From Adiantum capillus-veneris (Eukaryota; Streptophyta; Polypodiopsida; Polypodiales; Pteridaceae), in assembly GCA_014529385.2 (NCBI GenBank), contig CM043959.1, positions 1,952,358 to 2,016,357 of the forward strand: a stretch of 64,000 bases of DNA. Reading direction: 5' to 3'. The stretch's first letter is position 1; each line of letters opens with the position of its first letter. Of the stretch, positions 36,942-47,925 are shown one piece after another. The translations under genes and the position numbers were made by a program. The notes under the pieces were generated by a model, which saw nothing but the letters and a program-made list of their open reading frames with translations, made no database searches and had not been told where the DNA came from.

Positions 36942-37707
36942 CTGGTTTCATTGAGTGGCGATTTTACTGCTAGGTGGAGTAGTGAGAAATGGTGGTTTGA
37001 TATTGTTTGAGCCTCAAAATGATGCAGATGAAATGTTTGGCGAGCGTTTGTGTTGTATGCTAGAAAACCTCCAAACGACACAGACAAGATGTCTCGAGAG
37101 AATTTGGTTGTATGCTTGAACCTCCCAAGCGATGTAGGCTACGGTATTGGGACGTTTGGTTGTAAAAGGCATCTATATCTCCTAACCTGAATTTTTTTAG
37201 GTTATGCGGGAGGAATGATGAGGAAGTCGTTAAACAGCTCATGGCTGGAATGTGGATGGTTATTACGGGGGGAGTGTTCATTGGTGGCTTTATGTTTTTA
37301 TGTCTTGTAGCATGCATATGTGAGCATTTGTGTTGCATTGTGATGTGCCAACCACTGAATATTCCTTATTGGATGAGATACTTTTGGAAAAACAACGACC
37401 CAAGATATCAAGAGTTCTGAGATCTCAAGTGAGACTCCTTCTTAGATGAGATACTTATGGTAAACCAATGACCCAGGATATCAAGAGCTACAATTTGGAA
37501 TGAGACTCCTTATTGGATGAGATTCTTCTCGGAAGCCAACGCCCTAGGAAATCACAAGCTCGGATTTGGAATGAGAAGACTAATTTTGAATCAGATTGTC
37601 CCTCGGAATGTCCTTTGAAATGACCCTCGGAAATTTTTGAGTTAACTTGAGTAGTTTTGCAGATATGATGTAATCGAGGACGATTAGTTTCTTTCAAGAA
37701 GAAGAGA
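36942..37707 (+). pseudogene. 3' remainder of element G
   Basis: Begins at the right target duplication of F. No domain is readable. The end (ATCGAGGACGATTAG, then TTTCTTTCAAGAAGAAGAGA) resembles the close of a plant gypsy pol frame (I-E-D-E/D) followed by a purine-rich tract at about 37696-37707. Three imperfect 71-73 bp repeats lie at 37364-37580. Confidence 0.4.
37364..37580 (+). repeat. Three imperfect 71-73 bp tandem repeats
   Basis: Copies begin CCTTATTGGATGAGATAC (37364), CCTTCTTAGATGAGATAC (37437) and CCTTATTGGATGAGATTC (37508). Each contains ACGACCCAAGATATCAAGAG or a variant. Confidence 0.8.
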
Positions 37708-38788
37708 TGTCACAAATTGCTGATGTGTCAAGCCATTAAAGAACGGAGCCAACCTACAAATCCCGACTCAGATGCCTAAACCCTAAGAAGCAGAAAAAGA
37801 AGAAGAAGAAGAAGTAAAAGAAGTTTCCACCAACTTATGGGACATAGAATACGATGATGTGGTGTTAACTGATTCAAAGTCATTTAATAGGAGCTGCTAA
37901 AGACCAAAGACGTACGAATGCACATCGAAGATTAACAGAAAGAACAAGTGAAGATTGGAGTTACACATTTTTCACATTTTCCCAAAATGGTCACGTATTT
38001 TGATTTCTCGATTTAATTCAAGCCATTGTAGTATTTAAATGTGTTACGGGCTCAATGGGAGTTCCAAGCTGTAAAGAATAGGTCAGTTAGTGTGCCTAGG
38101 TTGTAGATTCAGTAAGTGGTGGAGCCCTAAAGGCCTTGGGTGCCCGGACATTGCATATTTTTACTCTAGGTATATAAGGCAGTGTGTAAAAGAAATTAGG
38201 GTTCTCAAGCTCATTGGTTGAGAGCACTCTTTGGTGAGAGCTCTTGAGGTGTGTGGCTATGGAGTTCTTGAGAGTCTCCTTGCTCATGTGTCTTGATTAA
38301 CACTAATCAATGCTTAATTCTCTTTCACTATGCGTCTCTCGTGCTTCTTATGATTTCTATTGATGCTTAGATTAGCTAGGTCGTAACTAATTAATGGTTA
38401 ATCCATCTCTAATCCTGTGTGATTGCCCTTTTTTGCTTGTGTGTGCATGTAGGTTTGATTGGAGTGCGGTGCTCAATAGATCTATGTGTGTGTGTGCTTG
38501 CGATTAGTGTGTTGCATGATAGGATTAGTGTTGCCTGCGTCTTGTAATTGTTAGTGTGCGTGATTGGGTTGATTAGAGGTGAAGAGAAGTGGATGTGGAG
38601 ATTGCCCATCATTGTGGCTTAGCTCCTCCATAGGCCGAGAAGCTCACCTCGTAGAGTCAACCATTTGTGTTGCCATCATTAGCTCATTAATCGTGTGAGT
38701 GTTTCCATGCCCTAGTCAGGTAGCTCATCCCTCCGGATTGATAACTTTGTTGGGCATTGGAGCTATGCAACGATGGAACCCCCCAACA
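37708..38788 (+). repeat. LTR of element G/K (1,081 bp)
   Basis: Starts TGTCACAAATTG and ends CCCCAACA. A clear TATA box, TATATAAG, lies at 38171-38178 on the plus strand. A purine tract precedes it, as for a 3' LTR, yet a primer site follows directly, as for a 5' LTR. Its first 170 bases recur inverted at about 13555-13725. Confidence 0.75.
38171..38178 (+). promoter_or_regulatory. TATA box in the G/K LTR
   Basis: TATATAAG, 463 bases into the LTR, followed by a GC-richer stretch suitable for the R region. It is the best TATA match in this LTR. Confidence 0.5.
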
Positions 38789-38808
38789 TTTGGTGTCGTT
38801 GCCGTGGA
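38789..38808 (+). other. Primer-binding site of element K
   Basis: TTTGGTGTCGTTGCCGTGGA directly follows the LTR end CCCCAACA, a close variant of the tRNA-Asp-like site of A and B. Confidence 0.75.
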
Positions 38809-40146
38809 CGATGGCCTACGCTAGTGTAATTGTGGCATAATTGGATGTGTTCCCTCACTAATTTCACTTGTGTGTTTATGTTTTTGTGGATTTGGATGTG
38901 TGTGCATGAAGCAATGCGTTCATTATTCCCTAATTTGTCATCATATCTTGCTAATTGTGTGTTTACACACTCTAATTTCACACTAATCCCTTGCTAATGT
39001 CACTAATTTTTCTAACTTACACACTAATTTGCTATGAAGGATTGGAGCTTTCAACCGTCAATCGATCTTCATTGGGAAGGTAATCAAGGTGGTATTCTCA
39101 GTTTAAACATGTGTAGAATTATGTAGAGATTCCACAATGATGTCAATGCCAATGCAATGTTGATACTATGTTATGCTTTGAAATTTTTTGGATTGTTCAT
39201 TTTCATGCCATCGTAATGCCGAAATTTTTCAGAATTAGTGGCGTATGAAATTGACAAGTTCAATTGCTAATTAGTGAATGGGTGTTGCTAATTGTGTGCC
39301 TAATTGATCTAATTGCATTCTTTAATGGTCAATTGCAAGTATGTGTGCACTAAAATCAAGTGTGTGTGCATTCTAATTGAGTGTGTCTATGCTTAATTTT
39401 AGGGGTGTTTGCACTAATTTTTTCTTAATTGTGCACCTAAAAATCAATGTGTGCTTAATGATTTTTCAATTGTGATGATTGATTTGTCTTGTGGTCATGC
39501 CCAACTAGAGGTTTGTAAAATCACATTGCAATTTTAACAAGAGTAACCCTTTTGTGTGTGCACCTAAAGATTGGTAAAAACTGCCAATTTTATTAGTGTG
39601 TGTGTGCCTAAAAAGTGCTTAATGTGCATGATTAATTCAATGTTTTGATTGCATATTTGATGTGTGTAATGGTTAATTGCTACGTTTTTGAGCTCAAAAC
39701 AGGGATTTACACAGTCCAAATGCGTCAAATTTTGACCTAATTTGGTCGCTAATTTTACCGATTTAACTACCTAGTTTGGATTTTATTGATCAAATTATTG
39801 GGTAATTGAGTTGATGTGATTTTAGTGATTTTATTTGGTTCCACTAATCCCCCATATGTGGGGAAATTTTAAGACTTTTTTGAGGTATTTTTGAATAATT
39901 TTTATAATTTTTCACTAATTTTTACATTAATTTTTGCTTAATTCCGCAAAAAATTGATATTGTGTGATCTTTACGAGTTGTTTTGTGTGTGGTTTTGGCT
40001 TGATTTCGAGCGCATTTGGATTTTCGTTCATTAAATTTTGAGCGTTTTGCTATTTTCGGGGGTCGGGTTGATGATTTTGTTGAATTTGGTTTTAATGTAA
40101 AAACTACTATTTTTAATGTGCTTTTGCACGTCAAAAGTGTTCAATT
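38809..40146 (+). other. Leader of element K, non-coding
   Basis: AT-rich, with recurring TGTGTGTGCA words (near 38908, 39351, 39366, 39557 and 39597), the mirror of the CACACA words in A and B. No frame with a known domain is seen. K therefore looks like a plus-strand relative of the A/B type of element. Confidence 0.5.
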
Positions 40147-40944
40147 GTGATTACTGATGATTTTTGGAGATTTCTAGAATTTTTTGGGATTGTTTTGGAT
40201 TTTTTTGACAATTATGTGATCACGGCAAAAGATATGCCAGACGACATCATAATGGGAATGCCAATGGCCCAAAAGGTCCTAGAGATACAGAGTTCAATGA
40301 AGATGCAGTCTTCAGAGACAACAAAGAATGAAGACCAAGACTGGTCACCCCTGGACAAAAACACAAAGTCCTCAAGCACAACTAGAATGGAGATTGATAT
40401 CAAAGAAGATCTTATTGAAGATGATTCATCTCCATCGAATAGAACTTTTGAAGAGCTTAAAGCAAATCAGGCAATAGCAAGTGCAGGTCAAATAGAACAA
40501 AGAACAACCATGATAGCTATTGAGCAAGAATTCCACCAAAGCCAGAGGTAAAGAAGACCAAAGTTGCAGACAACCAGGAAGCAATAGGAAGTCCAAAGAT
40601 CAATCAAACATTACCAGTTGAATCAGCTCATGTAAGTCAGATTGGAAAACAGAGTCTCAAGCCACCCCATAGAGACACAGCTAGATCAAGATGAGACCAT
40701 GGCAAATGCAGGACAAAGATCTTCAATAGAACCAGCAATGAGAATAGCTACAGTTCTCAGTAGTACAAAAGGAGCAAGTGTGAGATGCAATACTCTATTG
40801 GATAAAGAAGCAAAGTACAATATGGTTGCAGTCAACATCCAGAGTATTCTAGAGATTACTCAAGGCAAACCATATAATAAAAAAATCGTGGGTAAGGCTA
40901 CAAGTCAAAAAGAAATGGTTGTTGTCCTTAGCATCCAAAATCAT
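40147..40944 (+). pseudogene. Coding remnant of element K with a retropepsin-like end
   Basis: An acidic, Ser/Thr-rich block at 40147-40551 (for example EIDIKEDLIEDDSSPSNRTF) is followed, after a frameshift, by 40642-40950. In the latter, RCNTLLDKEAKYNMVA aligns with YALLDTGAKLSVIS of the element E second retropepsin, and VGKATSQKEMVVVLSI with KVASGDEVTTLWSIIL. The catalytic DTG has become DKE. The frame is cut at 40945 by element C. This is a motif-level match, but it extends over about 50 residues with even spacing. Confidence 0.4.
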
Positions 40945-41863
40945 TGTTAGAAGCTGGACACACCCTACGGAAAATGACTGCTCGGTGGATTATTATTTTT
41001 TGTAATTATTCATTTATTGAGGAAACCCGACATTTCACCTTTGTAAATATTGGGGCTTACAGAAGTTTCCAAATTGTGTCCCAGTTTTGACATTTAGATT
41101 GAGTAGATGGTTAAATTGGAACATTAGGGTTTGAGATTGTAAGGTATTTATACCACTTTTTGACCTTAGTAAAAGACCCTTTGTCATTTAAAAAAAAGAA
41201 AGGTTTGAAGTCTGTGAGTGAGCATATTGTGTATGAGAGAGAGTGAGAGCTTCATCTTAACGCTACGCGAGCATCGGTGGTCGGAATCGAGTGTGGATAA
41301 GTGCAGCGTGTTGCCCTTGATGAGAGCTACACACCAATATCTACATTGCACGCATACGGTTTGGTTCTGCGAGCTCGACCTACGAGCTTCATCAGGTGAT
41401 TCGGTGAGCATACGTTATCCGTTTTCGCATTTCAACATATCTATGCGTTCGCATTGAGTAGAGCTACACATTAGGCATGGATGACGTGCAAATTTCGGCC
41501 AGACATCCTACGTGATTTTGCACCGGGTGTTTTGGGTTGGGACTTTGGTTCGTGGACCTTAGAGAGAGTGACCTATTGGTGTTAGTAGGGTCTCCTTCAA
41601 GTTCTATGGCATTTCGAAACTGTTTGATGGGTATTTGGCTCTAGAAAGCGTTGTAGGAAGTTTCCTCTTATGCACTCTGAAGGCTGTAGCTTATACATTG
41701 GGATAGAGACCTCTGTAGGAATTAGTTAGGAGTCGGTCGAGTGTAGGTTGACACCCTATTCTTGCTTCCACGCGCCTGCGGGTCGAGCTTCATCCTTAGT
41801 TGAAAAATCTTGTTAGTTGAGTTCTCGCTGTGGTGACGTCCGTCACGGCGTATCCGTCCAACA
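40945..41863 (+). repeat. 5' LTR of element C (919 bp)
   Basis: Starts TGTTAGAAGCTG and ends GTCCAACA directly before the PBS. A TATA-like TATTTATA lies at about 41145-41152. A half copy of the leader palindrome, AGACATCCTACG, lies at 41501-41512 in the U5 part. Only one LTR is in the window, so limits rest on TG...CA and the PBS. Confidence 0.7.
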
Positions 41864-41882
41864 TTGGCGCTGCTGTCGGGGA
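41864..41882 (+). other. Primer-binding site of element C
   Basis: TTGGCGCTGCTGTCGGGGA directly follows the LTR end. It differs from the plant tRNA-Asp-type site at two positions. Confidence 0.8.
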
Positions 41883-42398
41883 CGAAAACCCTAGGTAGGT
41901 GACCGAGACTAGTCCTTGAGGATAGGGATTCTTTGGCTTGTCAAGAGTCTCGTTTTACATTTAGATAGGATCAGAGGGTGGAGGACTCTCTAGGTCTTAG
42001 AGGGAGTCTAGGGAGCGTGTGTCTAGCCTAGATCCTTCGACTTAGGTAGACTAAAATATTTTTTAGTTTGTAGTTGAGTTGTGGTGTAGAGAGTAGGAGT
42101 TTGAGTGGTATAAGTGGTGAAAGGAGAGCTTGAGAATCCAGAGAGGCCAGGAAGCAACCAAAACACCATTATCATCATTTCACTTGATGAGTAGGAGTAA
42201 GGTAAGGACATCATGATTTATGATCTAGAGCACTTCATGCATGTATACTTGCTTGTTAGGTTCATCACAAGGTTGTAAAAGACACAAAAGTGTGTTTGAA
42301 AGCTGAAGTGAAGTCCAAAAGTTACTGTGAGTGTTTCTGATAGAGCTGCAGAGCATCAGGAGCATTTCTGTCAGGAAAAAAATACATTTTAAGCCAGG

Positions 42399-43266
42399 AG
42401 ACATCCTACACGTACGATGTCTACAGGCTAATCTGGTGGAAATTTTGGAATTTTGAGTTGACCAGTGTGTTCAGAAGGTAGGATTTACCCTATTTTCACC
42501 TGGAAAGTGGAAATTTGACCATATATGGACAGGATAAGGCAAGATAGATTGAAATTGCCAGACATCCTACCCAAATTGTGCCAAGGCATTATTTTAAGAC
42601 CAAAACCATAGGATGCCTGCATGAGCATGATCTGCATGATATATTGAGTGACTGAGAGAGGTTTCATCTCAATTGGGTGAGAAAATTGGGTTCTAAGAAG
42701 ACTTTAGCATCTTTGACTGAAAAAGGCTATAACAACTAAAATTGGGGTCTTTTGAAATCCAAACCAAAATCTAAGCATACCACTGGGTTGCTGACATCAA
42801 GGGGAAGCTATGGGTCACAAGTCTTGTGTCAAACATGCCAAAAGTACATCCTACGCGTAGCATGTGTTTTGGGTGATCTAGCACTCCAACCCTAATTTTG
42901 AGCATACCAAAGTGATCAGCACCTCAAGAGGAGTCTGTACTTTGCAATTGAAGCCATTTTGAGCAATAAGACATCTACGTGTAGAATGTCTAATGCATGA
43001 AATTGAAGCCAGAAACTGATTGTGGGCATAGCAGGGTGTTATATAGCCCGAGGCAAGCCTCCTAGTCAATTTTGGTCCAAATTGGAGTTGATTTGACTGA
43101 TCAGACCAACATCAGGATGCTGGACCAGATTTCTGATCCATTGACCAGCTTATAGGTGTCCAAATCAAAAAGTAAAAACAGTTGTGGACTCAGCACATCA
43201 AGGGGAACCCATAGTGCAAAAATTCAGGCAAAACAGACCAGGAGACATCCTACGCGTAGGATGTCT
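42399..43266. repeat. Family of palindromic repeats in the element C leader
   Basis: The half-site is AGACATCCTACG; joined to its reverse complement it makes a 24-bp palindrome, present exactly at 43243-43266. Diverged full copies lie at 42399-42422, 42846-42865 and 42969-42991, a half copy at 42560-42572, and another half copy in the LTR (41501-41512). Spacing is irregular (160-290 bp), unlike a tandem array. All lie between PBS and gag, the region that in retroviruses holds packaging and dimerisation signals. The role is inferred, not shown. Confidence 0.8.
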
Positions 43267-43711
43267 ACTGGGGCTTAGGGAAGAGAAAATTTGACTGAGG
43301 TTATACAGTGATGTTCCATTTGACTTAAGAGTTCTAGAACTTCTTTCAAAAGTGAATTTGGACCTTGTTTGACCTTTTGACGGAGCAAAGACTGAATGAA
43401 GACTTTTTCAAGTAAATTGACCAACATCCGAGGGAAGTACAGTTCCAGGTTAGAAGACCAAATCAAGAACATCAAAAGTGTATAAAATATTATAGTGGTT
43501 GAGGTTAACTCTCCAGTTATACCAATCATTACTAAAATCACCTCTAGCGGTTAGATGCTTTGATTCGATTGCCGAAATTAGACGCTTGTGTACAGGTATA
43601 TTCAGCAGCAAAGCAAGAATTTGTGCAGAGACTGATCCTTTACCAGGTGAGTGGTTGGATTTGTGTTAATTTGCATTGCTAAGTTTGATGAATTTAAGAT
43701 CGGGAAGATAA

Positions 43712-44754
43712 ATGTTTAGAGACCAAAAGGTGGCAGGTGATCAGGGTAGCTTAGTGTCCACCGAGGAGAGTGTAACTCAGGCAAGGCTAGATCCACTAGC
43801 ACTGATTATTGACGAGGGTAGTGATACTGACACTTCATCAGAAAAATCCTTCTTCATGATGGTTAGTCAACAGCCAGGAGGTTTCAACTATGGCGGACGC
43901 AAGTGTATTTGTATTGAAGAAAGACCGGCTCAGAGACTGGAGATAATTCGAGTCTATGATGATGGAGATAGATTCCGAGACGAAAAGGGGAACCACTATC
44001 TGATATTTAGTAACCCTGAGGATTACAACAGATATGGAGATAACGTGGCGAAAGGAAAAATGGTTTCAGAAACTCAAGAACCACCTCCAAACATTGATTG
44101 ACCTGGAGCGCTTTTTATGTATGATAAGAAAACAACCAGGGTTTATACTCATAATGAGAATGTGGAAATTTACAAGCATGAGAGCGAGGGAATAGTCTCT
44201 CACTTTTGTTGCAAAGAACCCTACCCAAACGAATTAAGCAAAGACAAGGTTCTTTACTTATTCTCTTATGAAATTGCTATGGGGAAGGATATCGTTTTCG
44301 TTGATAGGTACGGGCAAGAATACAAACGTATCTCCCAAAAGAGGTAGAAAAGGCAACAGTTCTAGAAGCATCAACATATGCCCTCGATGAAGTGCCAAGA
44401 GCCACCTACACCCCTAGCAAGTCGACAAATCCCTTTTCAGAAGAGTATGACGCGACCTCACATTCTATCCGACAATAGACATTCAACAACCAGAGCCAAC
44501 CAACAACCCAGCCATCATTGCAGGCATGGCTTCGACAGAGTGCAACATTAGAACAAGATCAAAACCGAGATGGTTATCAAGCGGCACGAGGGCTAAGGGA
44601 TTTACAAGAACCACCACTCTATTCAAGGTATTAGGGTGAGAGTAAGCCAAAAACTCAAGGGTCAATAGATCGTGGAAGACCATCTATAGAGCGAGTTCAA
44701 AGAGATGAACCATCTCTTGCAAGAACTGTTAGAAATTATGGCTTAGGAGCACCA
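43712..44754 (+). pseudogene. N-terminal gag region of element C
   Basis: Open blocks at 43712-44101 and 44117-44347, then a broken stretch. The first starts MFRDQKVAGDQGSL and includes RVYDDGDRFRDEKGNHYLIF; the second has a Tyr/Asp/Lys-rich sequence ending DRYGQEYKRISQKR. No known domain is recognised. The reading phase of the capsid frame is open from about 44640. Position after the leader and before the capsid suggests a matrix-like N-terminus. Confidence 0.5.
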
Positions 44755-45534
44755 ATGGGAGAGGAACCCTCCTACTACAGAAGGCCAGAGGAGGTATATA
44801 GATTGGGACGAGGAGATCCAATGATGAGATTTTTAGACCATCGTAGAATTAGACCTTCTCAAGTGCAAAAATGGGTAAACAAGAAATACATGGGAAACAG
44901 AGATCCCAGGGATCATGTAGCAGCCTTTGTGCGTGTAATTAGAGCTGAAGAGGTGTTAAACTTCCTTACCCAATTTGCAGGGTTTGGACTAACCCTAGAG
45001 GATGATGATGCTACTTGGTTTGACTCTGTGGAGCGTAGAGACTTTGAGTCTATGGAGGAGGTGTTTGACGAGTTTATCGAGGAATTATCACAAAGGGAGA
45101 TAGCTCATAATACAGTCTCACAAATCCATAAATTCAAACAGAAAGACGGGGAATCTGTGCGAAAGGCAGCCCTACGACTAAAAAGATATGTTAAGTTCTA
45201 CCCTGTGGAAGAAATGCCAACTCATTCCAGACATATGCTTATATTTATTCAAGGACTAAGAAATGCAGATCTCCATAAGGACTTACATATGAAGAGGAGC
45301 ACGACGTTAAATGAGTTATATAAGGAGGCTCTTTACCTTGTAGACAATTGTGCGGTCTACAAAGAGGGTGAATTCAAGGATCTTGACGATGATTCATCCT
45401 CACAACAAAGTGGAAGCAAGTCTTCTAAGACAACACCAAAAGGAGAATTAGCTGGAAGCCAGGAGCAACTTGTAGAGGAAGTGCTAAAAAAGATTAACTT
45501 GTACACCAAACCACAGGCTAAACAGCCCAAGTGA
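44755..45534 (+). CDS. Gag capsid (Retrotrans_gag-like) of element C
   Basis: An open frame of 259 codons. DPRDHVAAFVRVIRAEEV and DDDATWFDSVERRDFESMEE give the capsid core, EVFDEFIEELSQREIAHNTV the next helix, and VRKAALRLKRYVKFYP plus LIFIQGLRNADLHKDLHMKR the C-terminal part. This is the plant gypsy gag domain, which assembles the virus-like particle. The frame ends in a Ser-rich linker and LVEEVLKKINLYTKP, which matches the H gag remnant. Confidence 0.75.
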   Translation: MGEEPSYYRRPEEVYRLGRGDPMMRFLDHRRIRPSQVQKWVNKKYMGNRDPRDHVAAFVRVIRAEEVLNFLTQFAGFGLTLEDDDATWFDSVERRDFESMEEVFDEFIEELSQREIAHNTVSQIHKFKQKDGESVRKAALRLKRYVKFYPVEEMPTHSRHMLIFIQGLRNADLHKDLHMKRSTTLNELYKEALYLVDNCAVYKEGEFKDLDDDSSSQQSGSKSSKTTPKGELAGSQEQLVEEVLKKINLYTKPQAKQPK

Positions 45535-46284
45535 TGTGATATTGAACAAAAATGGACAAACCATGGGACGGAGGAATGCTATTATAACAAGGGATATGTG
45601 AGAGAACAATCGTATGCTCCCCAAGCTCAGGTAGCATCTCCTCAAATTCCATTGATGCCTAGGTATCAAGCAGGCAACCTACCAGGACCTGTAGGTGTAG
45701 AGAGACCACAACCAGTGTTGGGGCAACAACCACCCCTACCAGGATTACGACCAGTCGACATAAGATACACACCAACCATAACCAAATTAGAAGAGAAGGC
45801 TTTGGTGCCTATGCATGCATGTTATGAAGATCCCAATGGATATGCTGCAAATCCTGTCTATTATCCACCGGAAGAACCCTCAACACCAGAACCATGGAGC
45901 ATGATAGGAAATACGGGACCACCAACCGCTGCACATGTAGCAGGAGAAGGAAGATATAGCTTGGATGAACGACCATTGTTGTTCATAGCCAACAGAGGTA
46001 TGGGTGGGTAGAGACATGCATACTAACAAAGAGGAGCTCAAGGAGCACCTCAACAACCTAAGGGACCCTGCTACAAGTGTGGTGGAGATCATTGGCTAAG
46101 ACATTGTCCTCATGATGAAATCATTAGAGTCAATGCAAATTGCACCGAGTGTGCAGTTACTCATTTGATTCCGGATTTCCCTAAGAACCCGAGAAAAGGA
46201 GCTAAAACTACCTTGAACATGCTAGAAGCAGTGCCTTCCACTGGAGGGTCAGAAAACGAGACAATCATACCTATTCAGGTGTGA
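45535..46284 (+). pseudogene. Gag zinc-knuckle region of element C
   Basis: Right after the stop at 45534 a degenerate knuckle, CDIEQKWTNHGTEEC, lacks its second Cys. A Pro/Gln-rich linker follows (45598-46011). CYKCGGDHWLRHC at about 46066-46105 is an intact short knuckle (C-X2-C-X3-H-X4-C), the type seen in H and in some plant Athila-like elements. Knuckles bind element RNA during packaging. Confidence 0.65.
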
Positions 46285-47390
46285 CGCGAGCCCAAGCTCA
46301 AAGAATGACGAACGAACCCATAATTGAAGAGCCAAAAATCGATGCCCTAAGTTCAAAAACAAAAAATCAGAGAAGCACTTGGAAAGCTAGAAAGGCGCGT
46401 ATAAAAGCCAAGAGAGAACAAGAGCAAATGTCTCTATCCAAGGAGTTAAAGCACACAAAGGATAGGTTAGAGCGGTTAGAGGATCTAGCTAGCCTAAGCT
46501 CACACAGTGCGGCAATCATAGCACCCAAGGAAATAGCAGAGCCCAAAAGTGCAGGATCAGGAGGATCAATATTGGCAGAAAAGGTAAATGAGCAGTTAGA
46601 TGCACTTTTAAAAGCTTACGAAGCCAGGCTAAAAAACAACCAAATCCAAGAGCAAAGATGGATGACTTATCCATATGGTGAAATAGAAAAACAGAGGTTG
46701 GAAATGTGTAGAAAGATGATTGAAACAACTCAATCATTGATGGAAAGCCCGCTTGGTAAACCTGCAAGTTGGCATGAAGTACCAACTCCAACCCCTATTG
46801 AACCAACTTTAGAGAAATAAGTAGAAACAAAGGAAAGGCTCACGAATGCCTCTGAGTCTAGGGGAGAACCTATCATAGTGCCAAATACAATGGATGAGAC
46901 AAGTGAGGGGTTCCAGCCTAAAATATTGATAGAAATGGGTAAGGATTGTAACGGTCTAGATGACCTGTGGAAGCAAATCCATGATGCCAATGAAGCTAAC
47001 AGGGTGAGTTACCACATGAACAACACGAGAAAAGAGAAAAATGAGATCTTACCTCCTATTGAAGAATTTGAGGCAAGATCACAAATGAACTTTGATATGC
47101 ATTCACAAGGGGGAGACCAAGGATCAATTAGTTTGGGGGACAGCCAACCAGACTCGCTAAAAACTCTACCCTCTTACTTAGGAGAGTATGAAGCCAAGTC
47201 TGAGGTGAGAGTAATCCCATCTCAAAGACTTTCTTCTAAGAGAGTGATGGATTCACAAGGATTGATTGAGTTGTTGTCCACCCCTGTGGCATGCACAATC
47301 ACATTAGCCGAACTCCTAAGGCTACGACCAAACATGTGGGCCACAGTAGACAAATGCTTAGAAAAATTTGGAGTAAAAGACCCCACCTAG
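46281..47390 (+). pseudogene. Coiled-coil and spacer region between gag and PR in element C
   Basis: 46281-46820 is a charged, helix-prone segment (WKARKARIKAKREQEQ; LKHTKDRLERLEDLASL) whose end parallels 8244-8495 of H. 46878-47390 continues in another phase after a stop with Glu/Ser-rich sequence and ends in TITLAELLRLRPNMWATVDK and a short basic end. No enzymatic motif is seen. It is probably part of the gag-PR polyprotein with one frameshift. Confidence 0.5.
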
Positions 47391-47414
47391 AAGCTTCAGG
47401 AAGGGATCAGAGAA

Positions 47415-47925
47415 TTGGACAGGCCTCAACTAAACACTGGGCCAGTACCTTTGAACAAGGTTGGAGAGTATTGTGAGGGAGAAGATGGAAACACCACGCT
47501 ACCATTAGAATTCCAAGGAGTAGTTTCCAAAGCTATTCTTGACAATGGAGCAGGAGTCGCTATTGCCACTAAGGAAACCTGGAAAAAAATGGGGAAAACT
47601 AGCTTTGAGAGCTACCAGAATGAAATTGCAATTGGTAGATGGATTCATGGAAAATCCTTTAGGACTCTTAGAAAAAGTAATTGTCACTTCTTGCAAAATT
47701 GAGTATGAGCACACATTTGCAATAGTCGATTTTGACAAAAAGAAAATTACGAGATCATCTTGGGAAGACCATTCATACAACAATTAAAAATGGTCCAGGA
47801 TTAGGGGTACGACCACATATACCTCAGACATGGCGAGACTACAACCAAAACACACCTGAAAGACCATAGTTACAAAGATGTGAACTAGACACCAATAGAA
47901 GAGTTTGATTCAGCTACATTGGCAG
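47415..47925 (+). pseudogene. Retropepsin (PR1) of element C
   Basis: GVVSKAILDNGAGVAIATKE gives the active site as D-N-G-A (usual D-[ST]-G-A). Flap and later strands are spread over two frames: 47539-47787 contains MKLQLVDGFMENPLGLLEKV and FAIVDFDKK, and another shift gives IILGRPF near 47757 and an MVQD-type end. At least two frameshifts and a stop follow. It would cleave the Gag-Pol polyprotein inside the particle. Confidence 0.65.
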
